From Streptomyces sp. NBC_00443 (GTDB lineage: Bacteria; Actinomycetota; Actinomycetes; Streptomycetales; Streptomycetaceae), in the NCBI RefSeq assembly GCF_036014175.1, contig NZ_CP107917.1, positions 7,688,001-7,752,000 of the forward strand: 64,000 nucleotides of DNA. Direction: 5' to 3'. Shown one piece after another: positions 29,489 through 37,281 of this stretch. Position 1 is the first letter of the stretch; the number at the start of each line of letters is the position of its first letter. The notes beneath the pieces are model-generated. The model was not told the DNA's origin, did not search any database, and worked only from the letters and a program-made list of their open reading frames with translations. The position numbers and the translations under genes were made by a program.

Positions 29489-30718
29489 TCAGCCGCCGAA
29501 CTCCTGAAGACCCTTCAGGGCCTGGTCCAGCAGCGCCTGGCGGCCCTCCAGCTCACGCTCCAGCTTGTCGGCCTTGGCGTTGTTGCCCTGGGCGCGGGCC
29601 TGCTCGATCTGGCCCCTCAGCTTGTCCACGGCGGCCTGGAGCTGACCGGTCAGCCCCTCGGCACGCGCGCGTGCCTCCGGGTTGGTCCGGCGCCACTCGT
29701 TCTCCTCGGCGTCCTGGATGGCACGCTCGACGGCGTGCATCCTGCCCTCGACCTTCGGGCGGGCGTCGCGGGGCACGTGGCCGATGGCCTCCCAGCGCTC
29801 GTTGATCGTGCGGAAGGCGGCACGCGTGCCCTTCAGGTCGCCGATCGGCAGGAGCTTCTCGGCCTCCTCGGCCAGCTCCTCCTTCAGCTTCAGGTTCTCG
29901 GCCTGCTCGGCGTCCCGCTCGGCGAAGACCGAGCTGCGGGCGGCGAAGAAGATGTCCTGGGCGCCGCGGAAGCGGTTCCACAGGTCGTCCTCGTGCTCGC
30001 GCTGGGCGCGGCCCGCGGCCTTCCACTCCGACATCAGCTCGCGGTAACGAGCCGCCGTCGGGCCCCAGTCGGTCGACCCGGACAGCGACTCGGCCTCGGC
30101 GACCAGCCGCTCCTTGGTCTTGCGGGCATCCTCGCGCTGCGCGTCCAGCTGCGCGAAGTGCGCCTTGCGGCGCTTGGAGAACGCCGACCGGGCGTGCGAG
30201 AAGCGGTGCCACAGCTCGTCGTCCGACTTGCGGTCGAGCCGCGGCAGACCCTTCCAGGTGTCCACCAGGGCCCGCAGCCGCTCACCGGCGGCCCGCCACT
30301 GGTCGGACTGCGCCAGCTCCTCGGCCTCGGTGACCAGCGCCTCCTTGGAGTGCCGGGCCTCGTCGGACTGCTTCGCCCGCTGCTGCTTGCGCTCCTCGCG
30401 ACGCTTGCCGACCGTCTCGACCAGCTTGTCCAGGCGGGTCCGCAGGGCATCCAGATCGCCGACCGCGTGATGGGCGTCGACCTGCTCACGGATGTGATCG
30501 ATCGCGGTCTGGGCGTCCTTCGCCGACAGGTCGGTGGTCTTTACTCGCTTCTCGAGGAGGCCGATCTCGACAACCAGGCCTTCGTACTTGCGCTCGAAAT
30601 AGGCCAGGGCCTCGTCAGGAGTGCCTGCCTGCCAAGAGCCGACAACCTGCTCGCCGTCGGCCGTACGCACGTACACGGTCCCCGTCTCGTCGACGCGGCC
30701 CCACGGGTCGCTGCTCAC
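29489..30718 (-). CDS. DUF349 domain-containing protein
   Basis: The 409-residue, mostly helical, highly charged protein contains several copies of the DUF349 repeat, a motif of Trp and Arg around DELWHRFSHARSAFSKRR, DLWNRFRGAQDIFFAARSSVF and INERWEAIGHVPRDARPKVEG. The last 60 residues look like a coiled coil. The family's biochemical role is unsettled. Start is GTG with GGAGGAGGCGCT before it. It is downstream of and antisense to rel. Confidence 0.9.
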   Translation of the reverse strand: MSSDPWGRVDETGTVYVRTADGEQVVGSWQAGTPDEALAYFERKYEGLVVEIGLLEKRVKTTDLSAKDAQTAIDHIREQVDAHHAVGDLDALRTRLDKLVETVGKRREERKQQRAKQSDEARHSKEALVTEAEELAQSDQWRAAGERLRALVDTWKGLPRLDRKSDDELWHRFSHARSAFSKRRKAHFAQLDAQREDARKTKERLVAEAESLSGSTDWGPTAARYRELMSEWKAAGRAQREHEDDLWNRFRGAQDIFFAARSSVFAERDAEQAENLKLKEELAEEAEKLLPIGDLKGTRAAFRTINERWEAIGHVPRDARPKVEGRMHAVERAIQDAEENEWRRTNPEARARAEGLTGQLQAAVDKLRGQIEQARAQGNNAKADKLERELEGRQALLDQALKGLQEFGG

Positions 30719-30853
30719 AGCGCCTCCTCCACATGATGCCTGCTAGGGGCCATTGTTCCCCCGGGCATCGTCCACAGTTTCGTCACGGCCAACATAGGCG
30801 ACCGACGGGTTGCCTGTCCGCATCCCGCGCGACCGAAGTTCCGCAGTTGGGGG

Positions 30854-31699
30854 TCAGGATTTCGCGACCGTCGCCTTGTTGATGACGACCGTCGCATTGG
30901 GGGCGGTGTTCCCCGTCGTGGGATCGGCGGGCTGGGCTCCGGCGTCCGCGATCTTCTTCAGGACCTTCATGCCCGCCTCGGACACAGTGCCGAACGGTGT
31001 GTAGTCGGGCGGGAGCTGACTGTCCTGGTAGACGAGGAAGAACTGGCTTCCTCCGGTGTTGCGCCCCTCCTTGGTCTGGGCGTTGTACTGGTTGGCCATC
31101 GCGACCGTGCCCGCCGGGTACACGTTGCCCTTGAGGCTCGCGTCCTTGAGGTTCTCGTCCGGAATCGTGTACCCCGGGCCGCCCATCCCGGTGCCCTGCG
31201 GGTCGCCGCACTGCAGCACGTAGATGCCGCTGTCCGTGAGCCGGTGGCACTTGGAGTGGTCGAAGTAGCCCTTGCCGGCGAGGAAGGCGAACGAGTTCAC
31301 GGTGTGCGGCGCGGCCGACGCCTTCAGCGCGATGTCTATGTCACCGCACGTCGTCGCGAGCTTCATCGCGTACTTCGCGGACTTGTCGACGGTCAGCTCC
31401 GGCTCCTTCTTCCAGGTCGCCGTCTTGACCTTGCCCGCGGCGGGCTTCTCGCACGGGTCCGGGGCCTTGCCGGTCGGAGTGGGGCTGACCTCCGCGCCCG
31501 CGTTCTCCTTCTTGGTGCCGTCGTCCTTGAGTACCCCGGTCGTGTACAGCGCGAGGCTGCCGATGACGACCACTCCGAGCACCGACGCGATCACCGAGTT
31601 GCGCATCCGCGACTTGCGCCGGGCGGACGTGCGCCGCTGCTGCTGCCGCAAGAACTTCTCCCGGGCGAGCTGACGCCGCCGCTGTTCCTGGCTGACCAC
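30854..31699 (-). CDS. membrane-anchored peptidyl-prolyl cis-trans isomerase (cyclophilin)
   Basis: This 281-residue cyclophilin has a positively charged N-terminus, one TM helix (residues 35-56) and an extracytoplasmic linker before the cyclophilin domain from about residue 105. Domain hallmarks are CHRLTDSGIYVLQCGDP, GGSQFFLVYQD and YTPFGTV. Several canonical catalytic residues (R in FHR, F of FMIQGGD) are replaced, so isomerase strength is uncertain. GTG start. Its position beside rel and the metallo-hydrolase matches Rv2582 (ppiB) of M. tuberculosis. Confidence 0.88.
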   Translation of the reverse strand: MVSQEQRRRQLAREKFLRQQQRRTSARRKSRMRNSVIASVLGVVVIGSLALYTTGVLKDDGTKKENAGAEVSPTPTGKAPDPCEKPAAGKVKTATWKKEPELTVDKSAKYAMKLATTCGDIDIALKASAAPHTVNSFAFLAGKGYFDHSKCHRLTDSGIYVLQCGDPQGTGMGGPGYTIPDENLKDASLKGNVYPAGTVAMANQYNAQTKEGRNTGGSQFFLVYQDSQLPPDYTPFGTVSEAGMKVLKKIADAGAQPADPTTGNTAPNATVVINKATVAKS

Positions 31700-31879
31700 C
31701 GGGTTCTCTCCTCATGCGTCGTGGGTGTCGACCGGTACGCGTGCGTCCGGTGAGCCGACTGCCTGCGTGTGCCCCGTACCGTATATGGGTTCGCTGAGGA
31801 ATCGGCAGCGCCGGTAGGCTCTGACGTCAGGCGGAGCCCGCCGACAAACCACCCGTGTCGACACAAACGAAGGACGATC

Positions 31880-32587
31880 GTGCTCATTGCCGGGTTCCCC
31901 GCCGGGGCCTGGGGGACGAACTGTTATCTCGTCGCCCCCGCCGCCGGTGAGGAGTGCGTGATCATCGACCCGGGCCACGAGGCGGCCCCAGGAGTCGAGG
32001 AAGCGCTGAAGAAGCATCGGCTCAAGCCCGTCGCCGTCGTCCTCACCCACGGCCACCTCGACCACGTGGCCTCGGTCGTCCCCGTGTGCGGTGCGCACGA
32101 CGTGCCGGCCTGGATCCACCCCGAGGACCGGTACATGATGAGCGACCCCGAGAAGGCGCTCGGCCGGTCCATCGGCATGCAGCTGATGGGCGAGCTGACC
32201 GTCGGGGAGCCGGACGACGTCAAGGAGCTGACCGATGGCGCGAAGCTGGCGCTGGCGGGGATGGAGCTCACCGTCGCGCACGCGCCCGGCCATACCAAGG
32301 GGTCGGTGACCTTCGGCCTGCCCGAGGCGGCGGACATCCCGCCGATCCTGTTCTCGGGCGACCTGCTGTTCGCCGGCTCCATCGGACGCACCGACCTGCC
32401 CGGCGGTGACATGGCCGAGATCCTCGACTCGCTGGCCCGCGTGTGCCTGCCGCTCGACGACTCGACCGTGGTGCTGTCCGGCCACGGCCCCCAGACGACC
32501 ATCGGCCAGGAGCGTGCCACCAACCCCTATCTGCGGCAGGTGGCCGCCGGCCCGGGAGCTCCCGAGGCTCCCCGACGAGGAATGTGA
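31880..32587 (+). CDS. MBL fold metallo-hydrolase (glyoxalase II-like)
   Basis: The 235-residue beta-lactamase-fold hydrolase has the metal motif THGHLDH (H57, H59, D61, H62), a later GHTKGS (His ligand) and FSGDLLFAGS (bridging Asp). It resembles glyoxalase II-type thioesterases. The substrate is not fixed by the sequence. GTG start with AAGGACG before it. hisS follows 12 bp on, the same arrangement as Rv2581c-hisS. Confidence 0.9.
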   Translation: MLIAGFPAGAWGTNCYLVAPAAGEECVIIDPGHEAAPGVEEALKKHRLKPVAVVLTHGHLDHVASVVPVCGAHDVPAWIHPEDRYMMSDPEKALGRSIGMQLMGELTVGEPDDVKELTDGAKLALAGMELTVAHAPGHTKGSVTFGLPEAADIPPILFSGDLLFAGSIGRTDLPGGDMAEILDSLARVCLPLDDSTVVLSGHGPQTTIGQERATNPYLRQVAAGPGAPEAPRRGM

Positions 32588-32599
32588 CGAGAGACTTCC

Positions 32600-33862
32600 G
32601 TGAGCACGTTTCAAGCACCCAAGGGCACGTACGACCTGATCCCGCCGGACTCCGCCAGGTATCTGGCCGTCCGCGAGGCGATCGCGGCTCCCCTGCGCAA
32701 CTCCGGCTACGGCTACATCGAGACGCCCGGCTTCGAGAGCGTCGAGCTGTTCGCTCGCGGCGTGGGCGAGTCCACCGACATCGTGACCAAGGAGATGTAC
32801 GCCTTCGAGACCAAGGGTGGCGACAAGCTCGCCCTGCGCCCCGAGGGCACGGCCTCGGTCCTGCGCGCGGCCCTGGAGGCCAACCTGCACAAGGCGGGCA
32901 ACCTCCCGGTCAAGCTCTGGTACTCCGGCTCCTACTACCGCTACGAGCGCCCCCAGAAGGGCCGTTACAGGCACTTCTCCCAGGTCGGCGCCGAGGCGCT
33001 CGGTGCCGAGGACCCGGCGCTGGACGCCGAGTTGATCATCCTGGCCGACCAGGCCTACCGCTCGCTGGGCCTGAGCAACTTCCGCATCCTGCTCAACAGC
33101 CTGGGCGACCAGGAGTGCCGTCCGGTCTACCGGGCCGCTCTCCAGGACTTCCTGCGCGGCCTGGACCTGGACGAGGACACCCTGCGCCGGGCGGACATCA
33201 ACCCGCTGCGTGTCCTGGACGACAAGCGCGAGTCGGTCCAGAAGCAGCTCGGGGGCGCCCCGCTGCTGCGCGACTACCTCTGCGACGCCTGCAAGGCGTA
33301 CCACGAGGAGGTCCGCGAGCTGATCACGGCGGTCGGCGTCGCCTTCGAGGACGACCCGAAGCTGGTGCGCGGTCTGGACTACTACACGCGTACGACCTTC
33401 GAGTTCGTCCACGACGGCCTGGGTTCCCAGTCCGCGGTGGGCGGCGGCGGCCGCTACGACGGGCTGTCCGAGATGATCGGCGGCCCCGCCCTGCCGTCCG
33501 TCGGCTGGGCACTCGGTGTCGACCGCACGGTGCTCGCCCTGGAGGCGGAGGGCGTGGAGCTCCAACTCCCGTCGTCCACCAGCGTGTTCGCGGTACCGCT
33601 CGGCGAGGAGGCCCGCCGGGTGCTGTTCGCCAAGGTCACCGAGCTGCGCAAGGTCGGCATCGCGGCGGACTTCTCGTACGGCAACAAGGGCCTCAAGGGC
33701 GCGATGAAGAACGCCAACCGCAGTGGCGCCCGCTACACGATCGTCGCCGGTGAGCGTGACCTCGCCGAGGGCGTCGTCCAGCTCAAGGACATGGAGTCCG
33801 GCGAGCAGGCGGCAGTCGGTGTCAACGAGATCGTGGCCGAACTGGAAGCCCGACTGGGCTGA
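32600..33862 (+). CDS. hisS: histidyl-tRNA synthetase
   Basis: The class II synthetase has 420 residues. Motif 2 is SYYRYERPQKGRYRHFSQVGAEALG. The histidine-specific motif is LVRGLDYYTRTTFEF, and motif 3 is GGGRYDGL near SVGWALGVDR. The C-terminal anticodon-binding domain covers about residues 325-420. It starts with GTG, 12 bp after the upstream metallo-hydrolase, so they are probably co-transcribed. Confidence 0.98.
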   Translation: MSTFQAPKGTYDLIPPDSARYLAVREAIAAPLRNSGYGYIETPGFESVELFARGVGESTDIVTKEMYAFETKGGDKLALRPEGTASVLRAALEANLHKAGNLPVKLWYSGSYYRYERPQKGRYRHFSQVGAEALGAEDPALDAELIILADQAYRSLGLSNFRILLNSLGDQECRPVYRAALQDFLRGLDLDEDTLRRADINPLRVLDDKRESVQKQLGGAPLLRDYLCDACKAYHEEVRELITAVGVAFEDDPKLVRGLDYYTRTTFEFVHDGLGSQSAVGGGGRYDGLSEMIGGPALPSVGWALGVDRTVLALEAEGVELQLPSSTSVFAVPLGEEARRVLFAKVTELRKVGIAADFSYGNKGLKGAMKNANRSGARYTIVAGERDLAEGVVQLKDMESGEQAAVGVNEIVAELEARLG

Positions 33863-33883
33863 GTTTCGGAGAGGTTCGGAAGA

Positions 33884-33910
33884 GGGCGGGCACCGAAGCG
33901 GTGCCCGCCC
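33884..33910 (+). terminator. hairpin terminator after hisS
   Basis: A 12-bp perfect stem (GGGCGGGCACCG/CGGTGCCCGCCC) with a 3-nt loop is followed by TTCT, 21 nt after the hisS stop. Confidence 0.85.
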
Positions 33911-33940
33911 TTCTGCCGCCCTTCTGCCGCCCTTCTGCCG
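33908..33940. repeat. three tandem copies of an 11-bp unit
   Basis: CCCTTCTGCCG is repeated three times head to tail directly after the hisS terminator stem. It is probably slippage-prone and non-functional. Confidence 0.8.
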
Positions 33941-34104
33941 TCCTGAAGGCGCTCTGAAGGCGTCCCGACGGTGTCCTGAACGGTGCCCCTCGTGACGGTC
34001 GCGCGTATTTCCTTATCCCCAGCGAACGGTGGGAAGGCGTGCGTGTACGGCACAATGTGCCCTGTCCGGAGAAACTCCAAGTCTCAAGTGACGGAATCGG
34101 CGTG

Positions 34105-34764
34105 ATGAGCAAGACGACAGTCAAGGACGTCTCCACCGAGCCCGAGCCGGAGCGCGCCGAGGCGTCGCCCGGTTCGGCGGGCAGCAGCCGTGCGTTCGCC
34201 CTGATGCTGGTGATCGCCGGCGCGGCCGGCGTGCTTGCCGCGTGGGTCATCACGATCGACAAGTTCAAGATCCTCGAGGCGAAGGCCGAGGGGAAGACCT
34301 TCACGCCCGGCTGCAGCCTGAACCCGATCGTATCGTGCGGCAGCATCATGGAGAGCAAGCAGGCGGCCGTCTTCGGGTTCCCCAACCCGATGCTCGGACT
34401 GGTCTGTTACGGCATGGTCATCTGCGTCGGCATGAGCCTGCTCAGCCGCGCCCGCTTCCCGCGCTGGTACTGGCTGACCTTCAACTTCGGCACGCTCTTC
34501 GGCGTCGTCTTCTGCACCTGGCTGATGTACCAGTCGCTGTACAACATCAACGCGCTGTGCCTGTGGTGCTCGCTCGCCTGGGCCGCGACGATCACGATGT
34601 TCTGGTACGTGACCTCCTTCAACGTCCGCAACGGCTTCCTGCCCGCGCCGCGCCCGCTGAAGAACTTCCTCGCCGAGTTCACCTGGGTGCTCCCGGTGAC
34701 GCACTGCGGTGTCATCGTCATGCTGATCCTGACCCGCTGGGGCAGCCAGCTCTGGGCCGCCTGA
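34105..34764 (+). CDS. vitamin K epoxide reductase family protein
   Basis: The 219-residue VKOR protein re-oxidises a disulfide-forming partner with quinone. Four core TM helices are visible. Key residues are the redox CLWC at C152/C155, the shuttle cysteines C70 and C78, and the SKQAAVFGFPN segment. In actinobacteria such proteins work with an exported DsbA-like oxidase to fold secreted proteins. The ATG was chosen after a poor upstream extension. A hydrophilic N-tail of about 28 residues precedes the first TM. Confidence 0.9.
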   Translation: MSKTTVKDVSTEPEPERAEASPGSAGSSRAFALMLVIAGAAGVLAAWVITIDKFKILEAKAEGKTFTPGCSLNPIVSCGSIMESKQAAVFGFPNPMLGLVCYGMVICVGMSLLSRARFPRWYWLTFNFGTLFGVVFCTWLMYQSLYNINALCLWCSLAWAATITMFWYVTSFNVRNGFLPAPRPLKNFLAEFTWVLPVTHCGVIVMLILTRWGSQLWAA

Positions 34765-34796
34765 CCCGCTCGGACGTCGATGTCAGTGCGGTGATT

Positions 34797-34809
34797 TAGG
34801 GTTTGCAAC
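34797..34809 (+). promoter_or_regulatory. -10 element close to the rarA start
   Basis: TAGGGT (34797-34802) is seven bases before the GTG at 34810. This suggests a leaderless or near-leaderless transcript, though AGGG could also act as a weak ribosome site. Confidence 0.4.
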
Positions 34810-36165
34810 GTGGAGCCCGACCTGTTCACCGCCGCCGCAGAAGAACGCCAGGAGAAGGACCCAGCCGGAAGTCCCCTGGCGGTGCGCATGCGCCCGCGCA
34901 CCCTGGACGAGGTCGTGGGCCAGCAGCACCTGCTGAAACCGGGCTCGCCCCTGCGCAGACTCGTCGGCGAGTCCGGCGGCGGGCCCGCCGGACCGTCCTC
35001 GGTGATCCTCTGGGGTCCGCCCGGCACCGGCAAGACGACCCTGGCGTACGTGGTCTCCAAGGCCACCAACAAGCGCTTCGTCGAGCTCTCCGCCATCACC
35101 GCCGGGGTGAAGGAGGTCCGTGCGGTCATCGAGGGCGCACGGCGTGCCACCGGCGGCTTCGGCAAGGAGACCGTCCTCTTCCTCGACGAGATCCACCGCT
35201 TCAGCAAGGCCCAGCAGGACTCCCTCCTCCCGGCCGTCGAGAACCGCTGGGTGACCCTGATCGCGGCGACCACCGAGAACCCGTACTTCTCGATCATCTC
35301 CCCGCTGCTGTCCCGCTCCCTGCTGCTCACCCTCGAACCCCTCACCGACGACGACGTCAGAGGCCTGCTGAAGCGGGCACTGAGCGACGAGCGGGGACTG
35401 AGCGACGCCGTCGCGCTCCCCGAGGACACCGAGGAGCACCTGCTGCGCATCGCCGGCGGCGACGCCCGCCGCGCCCTGACCGCCCTGGAGGCGGCAGCCG
35501 GGGCGGCGCTCGACAAGGGCGAGCCGCAGATCGGCCTCCAGACCCTGGAGGAGACGGTCGACCGGGCGGCGGTGAAATACGACCGCGACGGCGACCAGCA
35601 CTACGACGTGGCCAGCGCCCTCATCAAGTCCATCCGCGGCTCCGACGTCGACGCCGCCCTTCACTACCTGGCCCGGATGATCGAGGCCGGCGAGGACCCC
35701 CGCTTCATCGCCCGCCGCCTGATGATCTCCGCCAGCGAGGACATCGGCCTGGCCGACCCGAACGCCCTGCCGATCGCGGTCGCCGCCGCCCAGGCCGTCG
35801 CCATGATCGGCTTCCCCGAGGCCGCCCTCACCCTCAGCCACGCCACCATCGCCCTCGCCCTCGCACCCAAGTCCAACGCCGCGACCACCGCGATCGGCGC
35901 CGCCATGGACGACGTACGCAAGGGCATGGCGGGCCCGGTGCCGCCCCACCTGCGCGACGGGCACTACAAGGGCGCCGCCAAGCTCGGACATGCGCAGGGG
36001 TACGTCTATCCACACGACCTCTCCGAGGGCATCGCCGAGCAGCAGTACGCCCCGGACGCCCTCAAGGACCGCGAGTACTACACCCCGACCCGGCACGGCG
36101 CCGAGGCGCGGTACGCGGACGCGGTGGAGTGGACCAGGAAACACCTCGGTCGGAAGCGCTCCTGA
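34810..36165 (+). CDS. rarA: replication-associated recombination protein A (RarA/MgsA)
   Basis: This AAA+ ATPase of the clamp-loader-like family acts at stalled replication forks. It has 451 residues with Walker A GPPGTGKTT (69-77), Walker B TVLFLDEIHRF, sensor AATTENPYFSI and the family C-terminal domain (LPIAVAAAQAVAMIGFPEA and AMDDVRKGMAGPVPPHLRDGHYKGA). Start is GTG. It is monocistronic, upstream of rpsD. Confidence 0.95.
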   Translation: MEPDLFTAAAEERQEKDPAGSPLAVRMRPRTLDEVVGQQHLLKPGSPLRRLVGESGGGPAGPSSVILWGPPGTGKTTLAYVVSKATNKRFVELSAITAGVKEVRAVIEGARRATGGFGKETVLFLDEIHRFSKAQQDSLLPAVENRWVTLIAATTENPYFSIISPLLSRSLLLTLEPLTDDDVRGLLKRALSDERGLSDAVALPEDTEEHLLRIAGGDARRALTALEAAAGAALDKGEPQIGLQTLEETVDRAAVKYDRDGDQHYDVASALIKSIRGSDVDAALHYLARMIEAGEDPRFIARRLMISASEDIGLADPNALPIAVAAAQAVAMIGFPEAALTLSHATIALALAPKSNAATTAIGAAMDDVRKGMAGPVPPHLRDGHYKGAAKLGHAQGYVYPHDLSEGIAEQQYAPDALKDREYYTPTRHGAEARYADAVEWTRKHLGRKRS

Positions 36166-36469
36166 GCACCCTGTAGAATCCGTTGAAGTGCTGTGTCCCG
36201 TGCAGTCAGAACGGGACGGTCAGCCGGAGCCCGGTCCTCCTCGGAAGGCCGGCTCCAGGAGCGTCGCGCACCGTCGATTCGGTGTCGCGGGCAGCCCACC
36301 ACCACTCGTCGCACGACGAGAACGGTCGGTGGGCCACTCGCGTGCTGCACGTATGTGCCCAGACCAGGGGAGCGGCTGCCCGGCAGGTCCTCGGACCTCA
36401 AGGGTTTCCCCGGCTGCGGATGCGACCTCCCTCAACCCTGACAAGCCGAGAACAAGGAAATGAGAAGCA
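36166..36469 (+). promoter_or_regulatory. approximately 300-nt structured leader of rpsD
   Basis: The gap before rpsD has no credible gene but several stems. GTCCCGT/ACGGGAC lies at 36195-36217. A two-layer element has GCCCACC at 36294-36300 pairing with GGTGGGC at 36328-36334, around CTCGTCG-CA-CGACGAG (36305-36320). AGGTCC-TC-GGACCT lies at 36385-36398. AAGGAAA lies before the GTG. S4 regulates its own mRNA in E. coli and Bacillus, so an S4-binding leader is plausible here. Confidence 0.5.
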
Positions 36470-37084
36470 GTGGCGAATCAGTCCCGCCCCAAGGTCAAGA
36501 AGTCGCGTGCCCTCGGCATCGCGCTGACCCCGAAGGCTGTCAAGTACTTCGAGGCCCGTCCCTACCCGCCGGGTGAGCACGGCCGTGGCCGCAAGCAGAA
36601 CTCGGACTACAAGGTCCGTCTGCTGGAGAAGCAGCGTCTGCGTGCGCAGTACGACGTGTCCGAGCGCCAGCTCGTCCGCGCCTACGAGCGTGCCTCCAAG
36701 GTTCAGGGCAAGACTGGTGAGGCCCTGATCATCGAGCTCGAGCGTCGTCTCGACGCCCTGGTGCTGCGTTCGGGCATCGCCCGCACCATCTACCAGGCCC
36801 GTCAGATGGTCGTTCACGGCCACATCGAGGTCAACGGCCAGAAGGTCGACAAGCCGTCCTTCCGCGTCAAGCCCGACGACGTCGTGATGGTCCGCGAGCG
36901 CAGCCGTGAGAAGACCCTCTTCTCGATCTCCCGCGAGGGTGGCTTCGCCCCCGACGGTGAGACCCCGCGCTACCTCCAGGTGAACCTCAAGGCCCTGGCG
37001 TTCCGCCTGGACCGTGAGCCGAACCGCAAGGAGATCCCGGTGATCTGCGACGAGCAGCTCGTCGTCGAGTACTACGCCCGTTGA
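36470..37084 (+). CDS. rpsD: 30S ribosomal protein S4
   Basis: The primary 16S rRNA-binding protein has 204 residues, standard length. Signatures include RSGIARTIYQARQMVVHGHIEVNGQKVDKPSFRV, the S4 RNA-binding domain at about residues 95-155. It is a single-gene unit here rather than part of the alpha operon, as in other actinobacteria. It lacks the N-terminal zinc cysteines of some S4 proteins. The GTG follows a structured leader. Confidence 0.98.
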   Translation: MANQSRPKVKKSRALGIALTPKAVKYFEARPYPPGEHGRGRKQNSDYKVRLLEKQRLRAQYDVSERQLVRAYERASKVQGKTGEALIIELERRLDALVLRSGIARTIYQARQMVVHGHIEVNGQKVDKPSFRVKPDDVVMVRERSREKTLFSISREGGFAPDGETPRYLQVNLKALAFRLDREPNRKEIPVICDEQLVVEYYAR

Positions 37085-37113
37085 TCCTTCAGCGGTCGTA
37101 GGACTTCTGCGCC

Positions 37114-37281
37114 TCAGCCCGTCGTCTCCCCGCCCTTCCGGGTGGGGGAGGCGGCGGGCTTTCGCATGGTCACGGTCGCCGTGACATGCCGTGCCGGTCC
37201 TCGCGGCGACACCACGGCGTCCGACGGCAGCCGCCCCAGTGCCCGGCGTACGGCGTCCTCCCGGCCGAGCGCCGCCCCTGT
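37114..37281 (-). other. displaced 3' end of the STAND-like ATPase gene
   Basis: The homologous continuation (RTGAALGREDAVRRALGRLP, then a basic tail ending at 37114) lies in the other minus-strand frame. Adding one base between 37281 and 37282 joins it to the main frame and gives 718 codons before the stop. Confidence 0.6.
37118..37158. terminator. hairpin between rpsD and the convergent ATPase gene
   Basis: The C-rich arm 37118-37135 pairs with the G-rich arm 37140-37158 with a few mismatches. It ends rpsD transcription and partly overlaps the frame-corrected 3' end of the ATPase gene. Confidence 0.55.

Noticed and set aside
33908..33940. CRISPR-like repeat
   Set aside because: Only three 11-bp tandem units without spacers.
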